A DNA stretch of 64,000 nucleotides from assembly GCA_002293185.1 (NCBI GenBank), contig DBCS01000002.1, forward strand, positions 62,001-126,000, in the 5' to 3' direction. This document shows positions 25,414 to 35,090 of the stretch, piece by piece (positions within the stretch are counted from its first letter, which is position 1; each line of letters begins with the position of its first letter). This DNA comes from Flavobacteriales bacterium UBA952. Lineage in GTDB: Bacteria > Bacteroidota > Bacteroidia > Flavobacteriales_D > Crocinitomicaceae. The translations under genes and the position numbers were made by a program. The notes below the pieces were generated by a model. The model did no database searches, had not been told where the DNA came from, and was given only the letters and a program-made list of their open reading frames with translations.

Positions 25414-27449
25414 TAATTGCCAAAACGCTTGATACCACCCTCTAAGAACTTTTTATAAGAATCGATGTCTGGGGTGTAGCCAATGGCGAGCGTGAGGTCG
25501 TTTCCTTCGTGGTCGGTGACGACATACAAAGGTTGTTGGAAGCTCTTGTAGCGCGTCATTTGGTAATCGGCCCATTTGTTGCCTACTGTGCGGATCGGGC
25601 CGCTGAGTTTAGAAACGCGTTGTTCGTTTGCCGGAAGTAATTCACGGTCGTCTACGTACAATGAAATGATCACAAATTTCTTTTGCAGCAACGGGCGGAT
25701 TTCGTCGTTGGTCCAGACGGTGCTTTCTGTCTTGCGACAGTTTTGACAAGCGTGTCCGGTGAAATCTAACAAAATTGGCAAGTTGCGTTTTTTAGCATAA
25801 GCACGGCCTTTTTCGAGGTCATGGAACACTAAAATAGAGCCATCGCCTACTGGATGCATGTCGGCTGCAAATGCAGCGGATACGGAGTCTTCGACTAAGC
25901 CGGTTTCTTGCCCGCCGTTTACCCAACGGAAATTGTCTTCGGAGTGCGTACGCGGCGGTGCAATGCCATCGATGAGTGTGAGCGGAGCGCCAAACATACC
26001 TGTGAATAGGTACACGGAGAAAACAAGTGCCAAAAGTGCAAACATAAAGCGGGTTACGCTCAATTTTTGAACGGGTGAGTCATGGGAGAACTGCAATTTG
26101 CCGAGTAGGTAGATTCCCATGATAAAGAACAATACAAACCAGATGCCAACAAACCACTCGCGGGTGAGGAGGTCCCAGTGGTAGGCGAGGTCTACAGATG
26201 ACAAGAATTTAAGGGCAAGTGCAAGCTCTGTAAGTCCTAAAACAACCTTTACAGAATTGAGCCAGCCACCTGACTGTGGCAAACTATTGAGCCATCCTGG
26301 GAAAATGGCGAAGAGCGTAAATGGAATGGCAAGCGCCAATGAGAAGCCGGTCATGCCCACAGCTGGGGTGAGGTAGGAGCCAGAGGTAGCGGCTTCAACA
26401 AGCAAGCTTCCGATGATTGGCCCGGTACAAGAGAAAGAAACCAAGCCAAGTGTAAAGGCCATGAAGAAGATGCCGAGGTAGCCTCCGCGGTCTGCTTGTT
26501 TGTCCATTTTATTGACCCAGGAATTTGGCAACTGGATTTCGAAAGCACCCAAGAAAGAAAAGGCAAACAGCACAAAAATACTAAAGAAGATGAGGTTCAT
26601 CCAGACGTTTGTAGAGAGGTCATTGAGGCCAAGTGGGCCCATGATAGCGGTGAAGACGAGACCAAAAGCAACGTAAATCAAGACGATCGAAGCGCCATAA
26701 ATCAAGGCTTTGAAAATACCTTCGCTGCGCGTTTTGGATTGTTTGGTGAAGAAAGTAACGGTCATTGGAATCATTGGGAACATACAAGGCGTAAGTAAGG
26801 CAACTAAACCAGCAATAAAGCCCGCAATAAAGATGACAACGTTAGAGCCTTTTTTCTTTTCTTTTTGCTGGATCGGCGTTGAAGCTTGCTTGATGGTTGT
26901 TTCAGAGCTATTTGTATCTGCAGTTGTGTTCTGCGAAGTAGCGGTTGTGTCAATAGTTGCTGCAGCTGCACCGGAAGCTTTGTAGCCTGTTACTTTGAAT
27001 TTTGCGGTGTAGTCAAATGGGGGTAAACAACCCTCGTGGTTGCAGAGTTGAAAAAATAGATTGCAATTGGCTGTGAAAGCTTGATCACTTAAAATCTCAA
27101 TTTTTTGTTTGAAGACGGCTTTATTTTCGAAATACAAAGAGGTGCCGAGCTCGTCTTTTTGCACAAGTGGTATACCTACTTCAAATACTTTACCAACAGT
27201 TTTAAAGTTTTTATCGGTCTTGAATTTGAACTCAGGAACAATACCTGTGCCATCGGCTGCCATTGGGTCATGCTTGATACTGAAGATATGGTATTCAGGA
27301 ATCAGTTTGCCTGTAAAAACCAAATTGGCATGACTCTCGTCGATTTTTTCTACACTACAACTCCATTTGATGAACTGATTCATGAAATCTTGGGCGCTGC
27401 TTGTAAAGGATAAGCCTAAAAAGAGGATGCTAAATAGAAGAGCTTTCAT
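25413..27449 (-). CDS. dsbD: Protein-disulfide reductase DsbD
   Basis: Carries electrons from cytoplasmic thioredoxin across the inner membrane to periplasmic thiol proteins. The 678-residue protein has a signal peptide (ending SSAQ); the periplasmic alpha domain (to about 155) with the Cys pair in QLCNHEGCLPP; a Ser/Thr-rich linker; eight predicted membrane segments (about 200-490) with Cys residues in LTPCMFPMIP and SFSCTGPIIG; and a C-terminal thioredoxin-like gamma domain with HACQNCRKTES (Cys568/Cys571). All three redox pairs are present, so it should be complete. It follows a separate alpha-domain gene by 5 bases and overlaps topB by one base. Confidence 0.94.
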   Translation of the reverse strand: MKALLFSILFLGLSFTSSAQDFMNQFIKWSCSVEKIDESHANLVFTGKLIPEYHIFSIKHDPMAADGTGIVPEFKFKTDKNFKTVGKVFEVGIPLVQKDELGTSLYFENKAVFKQKIEILSDQAFTANCNLFFQLCNHEGCLPPFDYTAKFKVTGYKASGAAAATIDTTATSQNTTADTNSSETTIKQASTPIQQKEKKKGSNVVIFIAGFIAGLVALLTPCMFPMIPMTVTFFTKQSKTRSEGIFKALIYGASIVLIYVAFGLVFTAIMGPLGLNDLSTNVWMNLIFFSIFVLFAFSFLGAFEIQLPNSWVNKMDKQADRGGYLGIFFMAFTLGLVSFSCTGPIIGSLLVEAATSGSYLTPAVGMTGFSLALAIPFTLFAIFPGWLNSLPQSGGWLNSVKVVLGLTELALALKFLSSVDLAYHWDLLTREWFVGIWFVLFFIMGIYLLGKLQFSHDSPVQKLSVTRFMFALLALVFSVYLFTGMFGAPLTLIDGIAPPRTHSEDNFRWVNGGQETGLVEDSVSAAFAADMHPVGDGSILVFHDLEKGRAYAKKRNLPILLDFTGHACQNCRKTESTVWTNDEIRPLLQKKFVIISLYVDDRELLPANEQRVSKLSGPIRTVGNKWADYQMTRYKSFQQPLYVVTDHEGNDLTLAIGYTPDIDSYKKFLEGGIKRFGN

Positions 27450-27454
27450 TGGTG

Positions 27455-27916
27455 TTAGTTTGGTTTTTCTAATTTGTAGGGTGTGACCTTGATTTCAAAA
27501 TGGATGGTTTTGGGCGGCAAACAACGCTTGTCGTCGCAAAGCATGTAGGTGAGCTCGCCTGTGGCTGTGGTTGGTTTTTTGACTTTGATGCGGTTTCGTG
27601 CTTCGAAGCTATTTTCAAAGTAGGCAACTTCGGCTCCAAAATTGGCGTCAAAAGATTGCTGTGCTTTGGTGGACGCTTCAAAAGGAACCAAAACTTGGAT
27701 TGCTTTATTTTTTTCGAGAACAATTTGTGTTGGAACGGGGCCAATGCTTGGATCCAAATCTAGGGCATATAGATGCCAGCCCTTTTCAATTGTTGCGCTA
27801 ATTTGAAGCGAAGCCGGGTTAGGTAAGAAATCAAAATGCCATTGAATTTTATCTTGCCCAAAAGCCCAAGTGCTTAAGAAACAGAAAAATAAAACAGATT
27901 TCAGTGCTGACGACAT
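27455..27916 (-). CDS. Stand-alone DsbD alpha-domain-like periplasmic protein
   Basis: A 153-residue exported protein started at the ATG at 27916, which gives a good signal peptide (MSSALKSVLFFCFLSTWAFGQ). The frame is open 19 codons upstream to 27973 but that adds an unlikely extension. The body matches the immunoglobulin-like N-terminal domain of DsbD. It has WHFDFLPN, a long-strand pattern, and the Cys pair in MLCDDKRCLPP, the same spacing as QLCNHEGCLPP in the full DsbD next door. It probably accepts electrons from DsbD or delivers them to a distinct partner. It looks like a gene-duplication product kept beside its parent. Confidence 0.8.
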   Translation of the reverse strand: MSSALKSVLFFCFLSTWAFGQDKIQWHFDFLPNPASLQISATIEKGWHLYALDLDPSIGPVPTQIVLEKNKAIQVLVPFEASTKAQQSFDANFGAEVAYFENSFEARNRIKVKKPTTATGELTYMLCDDKRCLPPKTIHFEIKVTPYKLEKPN

Positions 27917-27976
27917 AACCGGTAACTTTGAACCTTCGAAGTTACGAAAAATATTGGCAACAAATTGTGCCATAGG

Positions 27977-28996
27977 TTACCATTTAAGGCGCGGATCTGC
28001 GGCAATATCCTGACCAACAGTGAGGCCCGCAGCTAGATAGAAAGAACCTGCCATAGCAATCATCGCGGCGTTATCAGTGCAATAACTCATTTTTGGGATA
28101 CTTACTTGCCAGCCGTTTTCTTTTTTGGCCAGCAAGCGTTTTCTAAGTTCAGAATTGGCAGAAACACCTCCTGCAATCACAACCGTTTGAATCTTAGTTT
28201 GCTTTACAGCCTTCTCCAGTTTGCTCATTAAAATACTTACAATACTATTTTGAATACTGGCACAGAGGTCAACTTGGTGATTTTGACGAAACGCCGACTC
28301 CTTTTTTTCAGCGGCCTGAAGGGTATATAAAATAGATGTTTTTAGCCCACTGAAACTGAAGTCCAAATCCGGAATTTGAGGTTTAGCAAAGGAAAACGCC
28401 ATTGGATTACCTTGTTGCGCCAATTGATCTATTAGCGGCCCACCGGGATAAGGCAGGCCAAGCATTTTTGCAGCTTTATCGAAGGCTTCACCAGCGGCGT
28501 CATCGATAGTGCTGCCTAACACTTGCATGTCGAGGGCGTTATTGACGCGCACAATTTGGGTGTGACCACCGCTTACCGTCAGACACAAAAAAGGAAAATC
28601 CGGTTTGTAATCGCTGGCGTCGTCTATAAAATGGGCTAATATATGTGCTTTCATGTGGTGCACACCAATTAGTGGAACATCAAGTGCTAGACCAAGTGCT
28701 TTTGCAAAAGAGGTACCTACAGTAAGCGAACCCATTAAGCCGGGCCCTTGGGTAAACGAAATAGCGTCGACATCGGATAGTTTGATCTGAGCAGTTTGGA
28801 GTGCGGTTTGAACTACCGGGATGATATTTTCTTGATGCGCTCTGCTGGCCAACTCGGGTACTACACCACCAAACTGTTTATGAACAGCTTGCCCAGCAAT
28901 GATATTGGCACGAATTTCGTTACCGACAAGGATGGCCGCGGAGGTGTCGTCGCAAGAAGACTCAATACCTAGTATAATGGTGGGTTTTGCTGTCAA
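27977..28996 (-). CDS. tsaD: tRNA N6-adenosine threonylcarbamoyltransferase TsaD
   Basis: Catalytic subunit for t6A37 modification of ANN-decoding tRNAs, with TsaB, TsaC and TsaE. I start at the TTG at 28996, giving 339 residues, the normal length. The frame is open to 29146, but that extra stretch overlaps the start of the divergent tamB gene and looks non-coding. Motifs: ILGIESSCDDTSAAI, GVVPELASRAHQENI, QGPGLMGSL, the metal-binding GVHHMKAH, VSGGHTQIV, DDAAGEAFDKAAKMLGLPYPGG and GGVSANSELR. All are characteristic of the Kae1/TsaD ASKHA fold. Downstream genes on the strand are the DsbD pair and topB. Confidence 0.95.
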   Translation of the reverse strand: MTAKPTIILGIESSCDDTSAAILVGNEIRANIIAGQAVHKQFGGVVPELASRAHQENIIPVVQTALQTAQIKLSDVDAISFTQGPGLMGSLTVGTSFAKALGLALDVPLIGVHHMKAHILAHFIDDASDYKPDFPFLCLTVSGGHTQIVRVNNALDMQVLGSTIDDAAGEAFDKAAKMLGLPYPGGPLIDQLAQQGNPMAFSFAKPQIPDLDFSFSGLKTSILYTLQAAEKKESAFRQNHQVDLCASIQNSIVSILMSKLEKAVKQTKIQTVVIAGGVSANSELRKRLLAKKENGWQVSIPKMSYCTDNAAMIAMAGSFYLAAGLTVGQDIAADPRLKW

Positions 28997-29004
28997 AAGA
29001 TTGC

Positions 29005-29012
29005 TAATTTTG
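29005..29012 (+). promoter_or_regulatory. Candidate tamB promoter, -7 element TAATTTTG
   Basis: TAATTTTG matches TAnnTTTG exactly and ends 8 bases before the tamB ATG, which would leave a leader of only about 5 bases. It lies in the 24-base gap between the tsaD and tamB starts. Confidence 0.55.
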
Positions 29013-29020
29013 TAACAAAC

Positions 29021-32000
29021 ATGACAAAGGTACTTAAAATCACGGGCCTGGCACTTGCCATTCTTTTCGAGTGGCTGCTGATCGTTGTCATTGTTTTTAT
29101 TTTTGCTATCCGCAGCTCTTGGATGCAAACCTACCTTGCAAACCAAGCTACTGCCTACCTGAGTTCAGAACTCCATGCGAAAGTGGAAATTGGTGCAGTT
29201 GATATCGTTTTGTTTCGCTTTGTTGACCTCAAAAATGTATACATAGAAGATCAAGCTCAGCAGCCTATTTTGAAATTGAAGCATTTATTTCTTGGTCTCA
29301 ATAAATTTAAGCTGCTTCAAAACAAACTACTTATTAATGAGCTACGCATGTATGGAGGCAAAGCGGCTATCTCTCACGGTTTAAAAGAAGGCCAGTATAA
29401 TTTTACTTTTCTAGTAGATTACTTTTCATCTGATTCACAGGATCAGTCTTCAACAAATTTTCAGGTTCAATTAGCCAATCTTTCACTTGAACACATCGAT
29501 TTTAGTTACCATGATTTACGTAAAGACACCGCCACATTCGGTGTCGATTTTGATCATATTGAACTCAAAGAGCTACAGTTAAATGCCAAGCAAATTAGCA
29601 CGAATGGCTCAGATTTCAAATGTCAAATTCGAAACCTAAGTTTTATTGAGCGCTCTGGTTTTAAACTAGAACAGTTAGCTGCTGAAGCTCATTTTTCAGA
29701 AAAAGGCCTTGTGCTCAGAAAGGCCAAAATACAGACCGCAAAATCTCAAATTAATCTGCCAAAAATGGCTTTGCGAACCCATTCAAGTGACGATTTTAAC
29801 AATTTTGATGACCGTGTTGTTTTTGATGCTGACTTGGCGCCAAGCAAAATTCACCTGAACGATATCGCTTACTTTGCGCCGCAAATGCGTGGCATGGACC
29901 AAACGGTTCATGTTTCAGGAATTGTCAAGGATAAGCTGCGTGCGCTGCAAATTCAAAACTTGAATCTACGTTTTGGCAAAGCAACTCAAATACAAGCAAA
30001 CTTGCGCTTACCTGACTTCAGAAAACCAACAAGTCAACAGTGGCTTCAAGAACAAATCACCACGGCCTATATCGATTTAAACGATGTATCACTCCTACAT
30101 TTACCCGGCGGAAGCGCTCCTATTCAAATACCCGAAACGCTACAAAAAGCCGGGTTTTTTAAGATAAAAAACGCCAAAATTTCAGGAAGCCCAGCTCATT
30201 TGCAAGTATCCATTGACAAAGTCAATACTGCAATTGGTTCCATATCTTTAGCACCAATCAAACTAGATCAAGAACCTGATTTAATTCGCATCAAAGGAAT
30301 CGCAGACAGTAGTTTTCTGAGTCTCGATCAATTTGATCTTGGGCAACTGCTAGATGTTCCAACCATGGGCAGGATGAGTGGTGATTTCAAATTTAGTTTG
30401 CGCATTGACGCAGATGGCGGCTATGAATTAAAAGAAGCAGCGGCACAAGTCTCAGCGCTCTTTGTCAATGACTATAATTACACCAACATCAATATACAAG
30501 ATGCTAAAATCATAGATAATCAGCTTTTGGCTAGTGTTAAAGTTGCCGATCAACATTTAAACATGACAAGTATTTTACAGCTCTATTTAGGGGCTGCCCC
30601 GAGCTACCAGGTTCAGGCAAATATCGAAAAAGCAAACTTGTGTTCCTTGAAACTCAGTACGATAAAAAACGATCAATTTAGTGCCCAACTCAATGTAGGT
30701 GTGGAAGGTCCAAATTGGTCCTCAATGGTTGCTTTTGCAAGTCTGAAAGACTTTAAATATCGCGCCAATGACCGCTTAGTGGCTTCAGAGCTTGCGCAAG
30801 TTCATTACCGTTATCAAAATAATTATACGAATATCGATTTGAGCAGCTCCATCCTAGATTTTGCTATTGAGGGTATTTTAGCGGAGCAGACTTTAATTGA
30901 AGACCTCACGCATCACCTCGCGATACTCTACCCGCCAATAGAGGGACAAGATCGGGGCTTTCTTCATACCGACGCAAATTTTGAGTTCAATTTACTGGCG
31001 CGTAACACCCAAGAATTATTTCACATCTTTTTGCCAGAAATAGAAATAGCTGCGGGTACTATTCTCAATGGAAGTTTTAATTCTAAACAAGAATCATTTA
31101 ACCTCAACCTCAATTGTCCAAAATTGAGCTATGCCGATCTAGATTTTGAAATGCTCAATTTAGAACAAAATGTGCAGCACGACGAGGTAAATGGCCTTTT
31201 AACAGTGGGTAAACTCAGCATTGCCGACTCCACTTCTTTTCATGAGCTCAAGCTTACCAATACGGGCGCTCACGGTATCCAAGATGCCATCTTGTCCTGG
31301 GACCCAAATACAGATGACTACTCTGCGCTCACGTGGCGCACCACAATTTTACCCAACGACTACATAAGTTTTGCCCTACAGCCCTCATTCTTTACTGTCA
31401 ATGGCGTCAAATGGCAAATAGCGAATCAATCCGATATTACGCTCACAGCATCAGAGCTTAATATCAATAACTTTGAGTTAAATAGAGGCTTTCAACGCAT
31501 CAAATTAAACGGTTGTTTATCAGATAACAAGCGAGATCAGCTCCGTTTTGATATCCTAGGTCTCGATCTAGGAGAGCTGAGCGCGCTTCTTGGCCTACCT
31601 AATTTGTACAGCGGTAGGTTTAGTGGTTGGGGAACAATAGCCACACCGAATACCAATTTGAGCATTACCGCTGATGCAAATATGGAGCAGTTGCAAATAG
31701 ACGGGCAAACCGTTGGTGATATCATGCTGCACTCAGATTGGAACGATGAGCGGCAAAGCATTGTCTTAGAAGGAACGTTACAATACCGAAATGAACGCAC
31801 TTTTGATTTTGACGGGTTGTATAAGTTTAAAGAGGACCAACTCGACCTGGGGCTAAATTTTAAGCAAACTGATATTTCTTTTGTCAATGCTTTTTTAGAT
31901 CCAGAGGTGGTGCAAGGTATTCAAGGCAAACTGAGTGGTCGTTTGCGTTTAAAAGGCAGTCCGAATGAACCAAAATTATCCGGAAAGTTGCGCCTACAAA

Positions 32001-33592
32001 ATGGTGGCGCTGAGGTAGCTATTCTTGGCGTTAATTATCAACTAGAGGGAGCTATACAAGTGACAGAAGATGCTTTTTTCATGGATAATATTCCAGTTAA
32101 AGACCCAGAGGGCAATATTGCTTACCTATCGAGTGCTGTTAACCACACGAATTTTGACAAATGGAACTACGACATCCAAATCAACTTTGAAGATGACCTC
32201 AATAAAATAGATCCACGCACCAATCAATTAGTTCCGATTGAGCGCTTCTTGGTACTCAATACAAAATTCAAGGAGGGCGATATCTATTATGGCAAGGCCT
32301 ACGGAAGAGGTACTGCCGATATTTTTGGCACTATGAGCAATACCGAAATCACCGTTGACGCCACTACACGGAAAGGTACAGAAGTGATTTTTCCAATGTA
32401 TGGCATGTCTGAAATTGACGACGAAGATAACTTTGTTCAATTTGTTCAAGAAGGCGTTTCAACCCAAGTAGAAAAGCAAGGCATCGACTTTACTGGACTA
32501 TTCCTAGACCTTAATTTTCACGTAACTCCTGAGGCCAGCATGAAGCTCATTTTTAATGAGCAAACCGGCGACGAAATTACAGCGAAGGGAAGCGGCGAAC
32601 TCAATATTAAACTCGATCAGTACAATCAACTTACCATGAATGGGCCTTATGTTATAGCTAAAGGTAGCCGTTACAATTTTGCATTGGGTTCTATCAAGCA
32701 AACTTTTGATATTGAAGCAGGTTCTAAAATTGAATGGACCGGCGACCCTTACAATGCAGACATTGCCATTACCACGGTAACGCCTAAGCGCGCTTCCATT
32801 TTAGAGCTCAGCCCTGAAATCCAAGACAATACATTGGTCAATCAAGAAATCTTGTGTTATCTCAAATTAACCGAATCTCTGTTGGCTCCTAAAATTACAT
32901 TTGATCTCGTTGCACCGAGAGTGACCGAAACAGGAAAGGCACTCATAGATCGGGTGAAGTCAGACCCAGATGAGTTAAACAGACAGTTTTTCTCCTTGTT
33001 ATTGGTCAGTAAGTTTCAACCCCTCAAAGGCAATCTTTCAGCTGGAGGCTCAGCGGCACTGGACCTGCTCGAATCTCAAATCAATGCGGCACTCGGTAAA
33101 TTGTCTGATAACTACAAACTAAATGTAGATTACGGTGCCGATGAAGTTGCCGGAGAGAGTAAAGTGGAACTCGGTGTAGCAAAAGGATTCCTCGACGATA
33201 AGCTCGTAATTACAGGAAGTTTTGGGGTAGAAAACCGCAGTGCTGCAACGGCTAATGGTGCGCAGGCCTACACCAATTCAATGATCGGGGATGTAAATAT
33301 TGAATACAAGATTCAAGATAATTTTCGTGTAAAGGCGTTTAACCAGTCCAATACCAACTCAGTAAATGAAAATCAGGGTCCGTTTACCCAAGGCTTTGGG
33401 GTTTCTTATTATGAAGAGTTTCATAAGTTTTCCGATATTTTATTGATCAAACAACTCAAACAGTTCATTAAAAATGATTCAAAAAAATCTGGAGAATCCA
33501 TACCCAAAAGACATCGACAACCTGTAATTTTACCACAAGATGAAAAAAGTACTAGTAGCCAATCGCGGAGAGATCGCTCGACGCGTGCTTAG
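29021..33592 (+). CDS. tamB: TamB-family translocation/assembly and lipid-transport protein
   Basis: A 1523-residue envelope-spanning protein anchored by one N-terminal membrane helix (about 6-33, ITGLALAILFEWLLIVVIVF). AsmA-like N-terminal strands follow (SSELHAKVEIGAVDIVLFRFVDLKNVYIED), then a very long repetitive beta-taco body. The conserved TamB/DUF490 domain lies in the last third (GSGELNIKLDQYNQLTMNG, NFALGSIKQTFDIEAGS, ITTVTPKRASILEL). In Proteobacteria TamB works with TamA and moves phospholipid to the outer membrane; the same role is inferred. It is divergent from tsaD. The last 17 codons overlap the start of the biotin carboxylase gene in another frame and encode a basic tail that looks like run-on sequence. 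Confidence 0.92.
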   Translation: MTKVLKITGLALAILFEWLLIVVIVFIFAIRSSWMQTYLANQATAYLSSELHAKVEIGAVDIVLFRFVDLKNVYIEDQAQQPILKLKHLFLGLNKFKLLQNKLLINELRMYGGKAAISHGLKEGQYNFTFLVDYFSSDSQDQSSTNFQVQLANLSLEHIDFSYHDLRKDTATFGVDFDHIELKELQLNAKQISTNGSDFKCQIRNLSFIERSGFKLEQLAAEAHFSEKGLVLRKAKIQTAKSQINLPKMALRTHSSDDFNNFDDRVVFDADLAPSKIHLNDIAYFAPQMRGMDQTVHVSGIVKDKLRALQIQNLNLRFGKATQIQANLRLPDFRKPTSQQWLQEQITTAYIDLNDVSLLHLPGGSAPIQIPETLQKAGFFKIKNAKISGSPAHLQVSIDKVNTAIGSISLAPIKLDQEPDLIRIKGIADSSFLSLDQFDLGQLLDVPTMGRMSGDFKFSLRIDADGGYELKEAAAQVSALFVNDYNYTNINIQDAKIIDNQLLASVKVADQHLNMTSILQLYLGAAPSYQVQANIEKANLCSLKLSTIKNDQFSAQLNVGVEGPNWSSMVAFASLKDFKYRANDRLVASELAQVHYRYQNNYTNIDLSSSILDFAIEGILAEQTLIEDLTHHLAILYPPIEGQDRGFLHTDANFEFNLLARNTQELFHIFLPEIEIAAGTILNGSFNSKQESFNLNLNCPKLSYADLDFEMLNLEQNVQHDEVNGLLTVGKLSIADSTSFHELKLTNTGAHGIQDAILSWDPNTDDYSALTWRTTILPNDYISFALQPSFFTVNGVKWQIANQSDITLTASELNINNFELNRGFQRIKLNGCLSDNKRDQLRFDILGLDLGELSALLGLPNLYSGRFSGWGTIATPNTNLSITADANMEQLQIDGQTVGDIMLHSDWNDERQSIVLEGTLQYRNERTFDFDGLYKFKEDQLDLGLNFKQTDISFVNAFLDPEVVQGIQGKLSGRLRLKGSPNEPKLSGKLRLQNGGAEVAILGVNYQLEGAIQVTEDAFFMDNIPVKDPEGNIAYLSSAVNHTNFDKWNYDIQINFEDDLNKIDPRTNQLVPIERFLVLNTKFKEGDIYYGKAYGRGTADIFGTMSNTEITVDATTRKGTEVIFPMYGMSEIDDEDNFVQFVQEGVSTQVEKQGIDFTGLFLDLNFHVTPEASMKLIFNEQTGDEITAKGSGELNIKLDQYNQLTMNGPYVIAKGSRYNFALGSIKQTFDIEAGSKIEWTGDPYNADIAITTVTPKRASILELSPEIQDNTLVNQEILCYLKLTESLLAPKITFDLVAPRVTETGKALIDRVKSDPDELNRQFFSLLLVSKFQPLKGNLSAGGSAALDLLESQINAALGKLSDNYKLNVDYGADEVAGESKVELGVAKGFLDDKLVITGSFGVENRSAATANGAQAYTNSMIGDVNIEYKIQDNFRVKAFNQSNTNSVNENQGPFTQGFGVSYYEEFHKFSDILLIKQLKQFIKNDSKKSGESIPKRHRQPVILPQDEKSTSSQSRRDRSTRA

Positions 33593-35024
33593 AACCCTCA
33601 ATAAAATGGACATCCGCAGTGTGGCCATTTATTCCGATGCCGATGCCAATGCACCACACGTGCTCGAAGCCGATGAAGCTGTTTATGTGGGGCAAAGCCC
33701 GTCCTCAGAAAGTTATTTACAGCAGGATAAAATCATACAGATTTGTAAGGACCTCGGTGTAGATGGGGTGCATCCGGGCTACGGTTTTCTCTCCGAAAAC
33801 GCAGGTTTTGCACGCAAATTAAAGGCTGAAGGTATCAAACTCATCGGCCCCTCGCCAGAATCTATGGAAATTATGGGCGATAAACTATCGGCCAAACAAG
33901 CTGTAAAATCTTACAATGTGCCGCTCGTGCCGGGGGTCGACGAAGCAATCTCAGATGTTACTGCAGCAAAAGTAATTGCAGCAGAAGTCGGTTATCCAAT
34001 TCTGATCAAAGCGTCGGCCGGTGGCGGCGGAAAGGGAATGCGTTTGGTACAAAATGATGCGGAATTCGAAGAACAAATGACACTTGCCCAAAACGAAGCG
34101 CGCTCTTCTTTTGGCGACGACGCCGTTTTTATTGAAAAATTTGTAGACCAACCGCGCCATATTGAAATTCAAGTTTTCGCCGACCAACTGGGCAATGTAG
34201 TCTATTTGTTCGAACGCGAGTGCTCGGTTCAGCGTAGGCATCAAAAAGTAGTAGAGGAGGCTCCAAGCGCGGTCTTGACCCCAGCACTTCGCCAGCAAAT
34301 GGGCGAGGCAGCAGTTGCAGTATGCAAAGCCTGTAATTACGAAGGTGCGGGCACTGTAGAATTTTTGATCGACGCAGGGCTTAATTTTTATTTCTTAGAG
34401 ATGAATACGCGCTTGCAAGTGGAGCACCCAGTTACTGAAGAAATCACGGGTCTTGACCTCGTCGAATGGCAGATTCGAGTGGCTCGGGGCGAGCGCTTGC
34501 CCAAGTTGCAAGACGAATTACATATCAACGGGCATGCCATTGAAGTGCGCGTTTATGCAGAAGATACCCTCGGTGGTTTTACCCCTGACATCGGTACGCT
34601 AGATCGCTACCGTATTCCGTCCGGACGCTATATTCGTGTTGACGACGCTTTTAAAGAGGGCATGGAAATCCCTATTTATTATGATCCTATGATTGCCAAA
34701 CTCGTCGTTTGGGGGAAAACCCGTGAGGAGGCAATAGAGCGCTGTATTGCAGCCATAGACAATTACCAAATTTCCGGCGTCAAAACCACCCTAGACTTCG
34801 GTAAATTTGTCTTGAAGCATCCTGCGTTTCGAAGTGGCAATTTCGATACCAATTTTGTGAAAATACACTTTTCAGATCCGGCTTTACTCAAAGACGCCAT
34901 GCACGAAGAAGAACGTGCTTTAATTTCTGGATTAGATACCATTTGGCAAGATGTCCAAGACCTGAAGAAAAACGCTTTTGCTTCTTGCAATATTTCCTCC
35001 TCTTGGAAAAACCAAATCAGATAA
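33540..35024 (+). CDS. accC: Biotin carboxylase subunit of an acetyl-/propionyl-CoA carboxylase
   Basis: ATP-dependent carboxylation of biotin on a carrier protein. A 494-residue single-function subunit: biotin carboxylase N-terminal domain (KVLVANRGEIARRVLRT), ATP-grasp domain with ASAGGGGKGM, ECSVQRRHQKVVEEAPS and EMNTRLQVEHPVTEE, and the C-terminal domain with EVRVYAED. There is no biotin attachment site or carboxyltransferase, so partners must be encoded elsewhere. It could be acetyl-CoA carboxylase AccC or the alpha subunit of propionyl-CoA carboxylase; meaB at 52 kb fits the second but does not prove it. The start codon lies 53 bases inside tamB, implying coupled expression. The residue tail after about 450 is longer than in E. 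coli AccC (449). Confidence 0.88.
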   Translation: MKKVLVANRGEIARRVLRTLNKMDIRSVAIYSDADANAPHVLEADEAVYVGQSPSSESYLQQDKIIQICKDLGVDGVHPGYGFLSENAGFARKLKAEGIKLIGPSPESMEIMGDKLSAKQAVKSYNVPLVPGVDEAISDVTAAKVIAAEVGYPILIKASAGGGGKGMRLVQNDAEFEEQMTLAQNEARSSFGDDAVFIEKFVDQPRHIEIQVFADQLGNVVYLFERECSVQRRHQKVVEEAPSAVLTPALRQQMGEAAVAVCKACNYEGAGTVEFLIDAGLNFYFLEMNTRLQVEHPVTEEITGLDLVEWQIRVARGERLPKLQDELHINGHAIEVRVYAEDTLGGFTPDIGTLDRYRIPSGRYIRVDDAFKEGMEIPIYYDPMIAKLVVWGKTREEAIERCIAAIDNYQISGVKTTLDFGKFVLKHPAFRSGNFDTNFVKIHFSDPALLKDAMHEEERALISGLDTIWQDVQDLKKNAFASCNISSSWKNQIR

Positions 35025-35064
35025 ATATTTAAAAAACAGCCGTCATTGGCTCTCGAAAAAAGCG

Positions 35065-35072
35065 TATTTTTA
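35065..35072 (+). promoter_or_regulatory. Candidate sucC promoter, -7 element TATTTTTA
   Basis: One mismatch to TAnnTTTG, with a TTG at 35046-35048 (16-base spacer) as possible -33 element, in the 66-base gap before sucC. Leader of about 15 bases. Confidence 0.4.
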
Positions 35073-35090
35073 CGGCGCAAATTTGAAAGT

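Noticed and set aside
27917..27973. 19-codon extension of the DsbD alpha-domain gene
   Set aside because: It would bury the clear signal peptide that begins at 27916.
28997..29146. 50-codon N-terminal extension of tsaD
   Set aside because: It overlaps the start and membrane helix of tamB on the other strand, and the family N-terminus fits the TTG at 28996.
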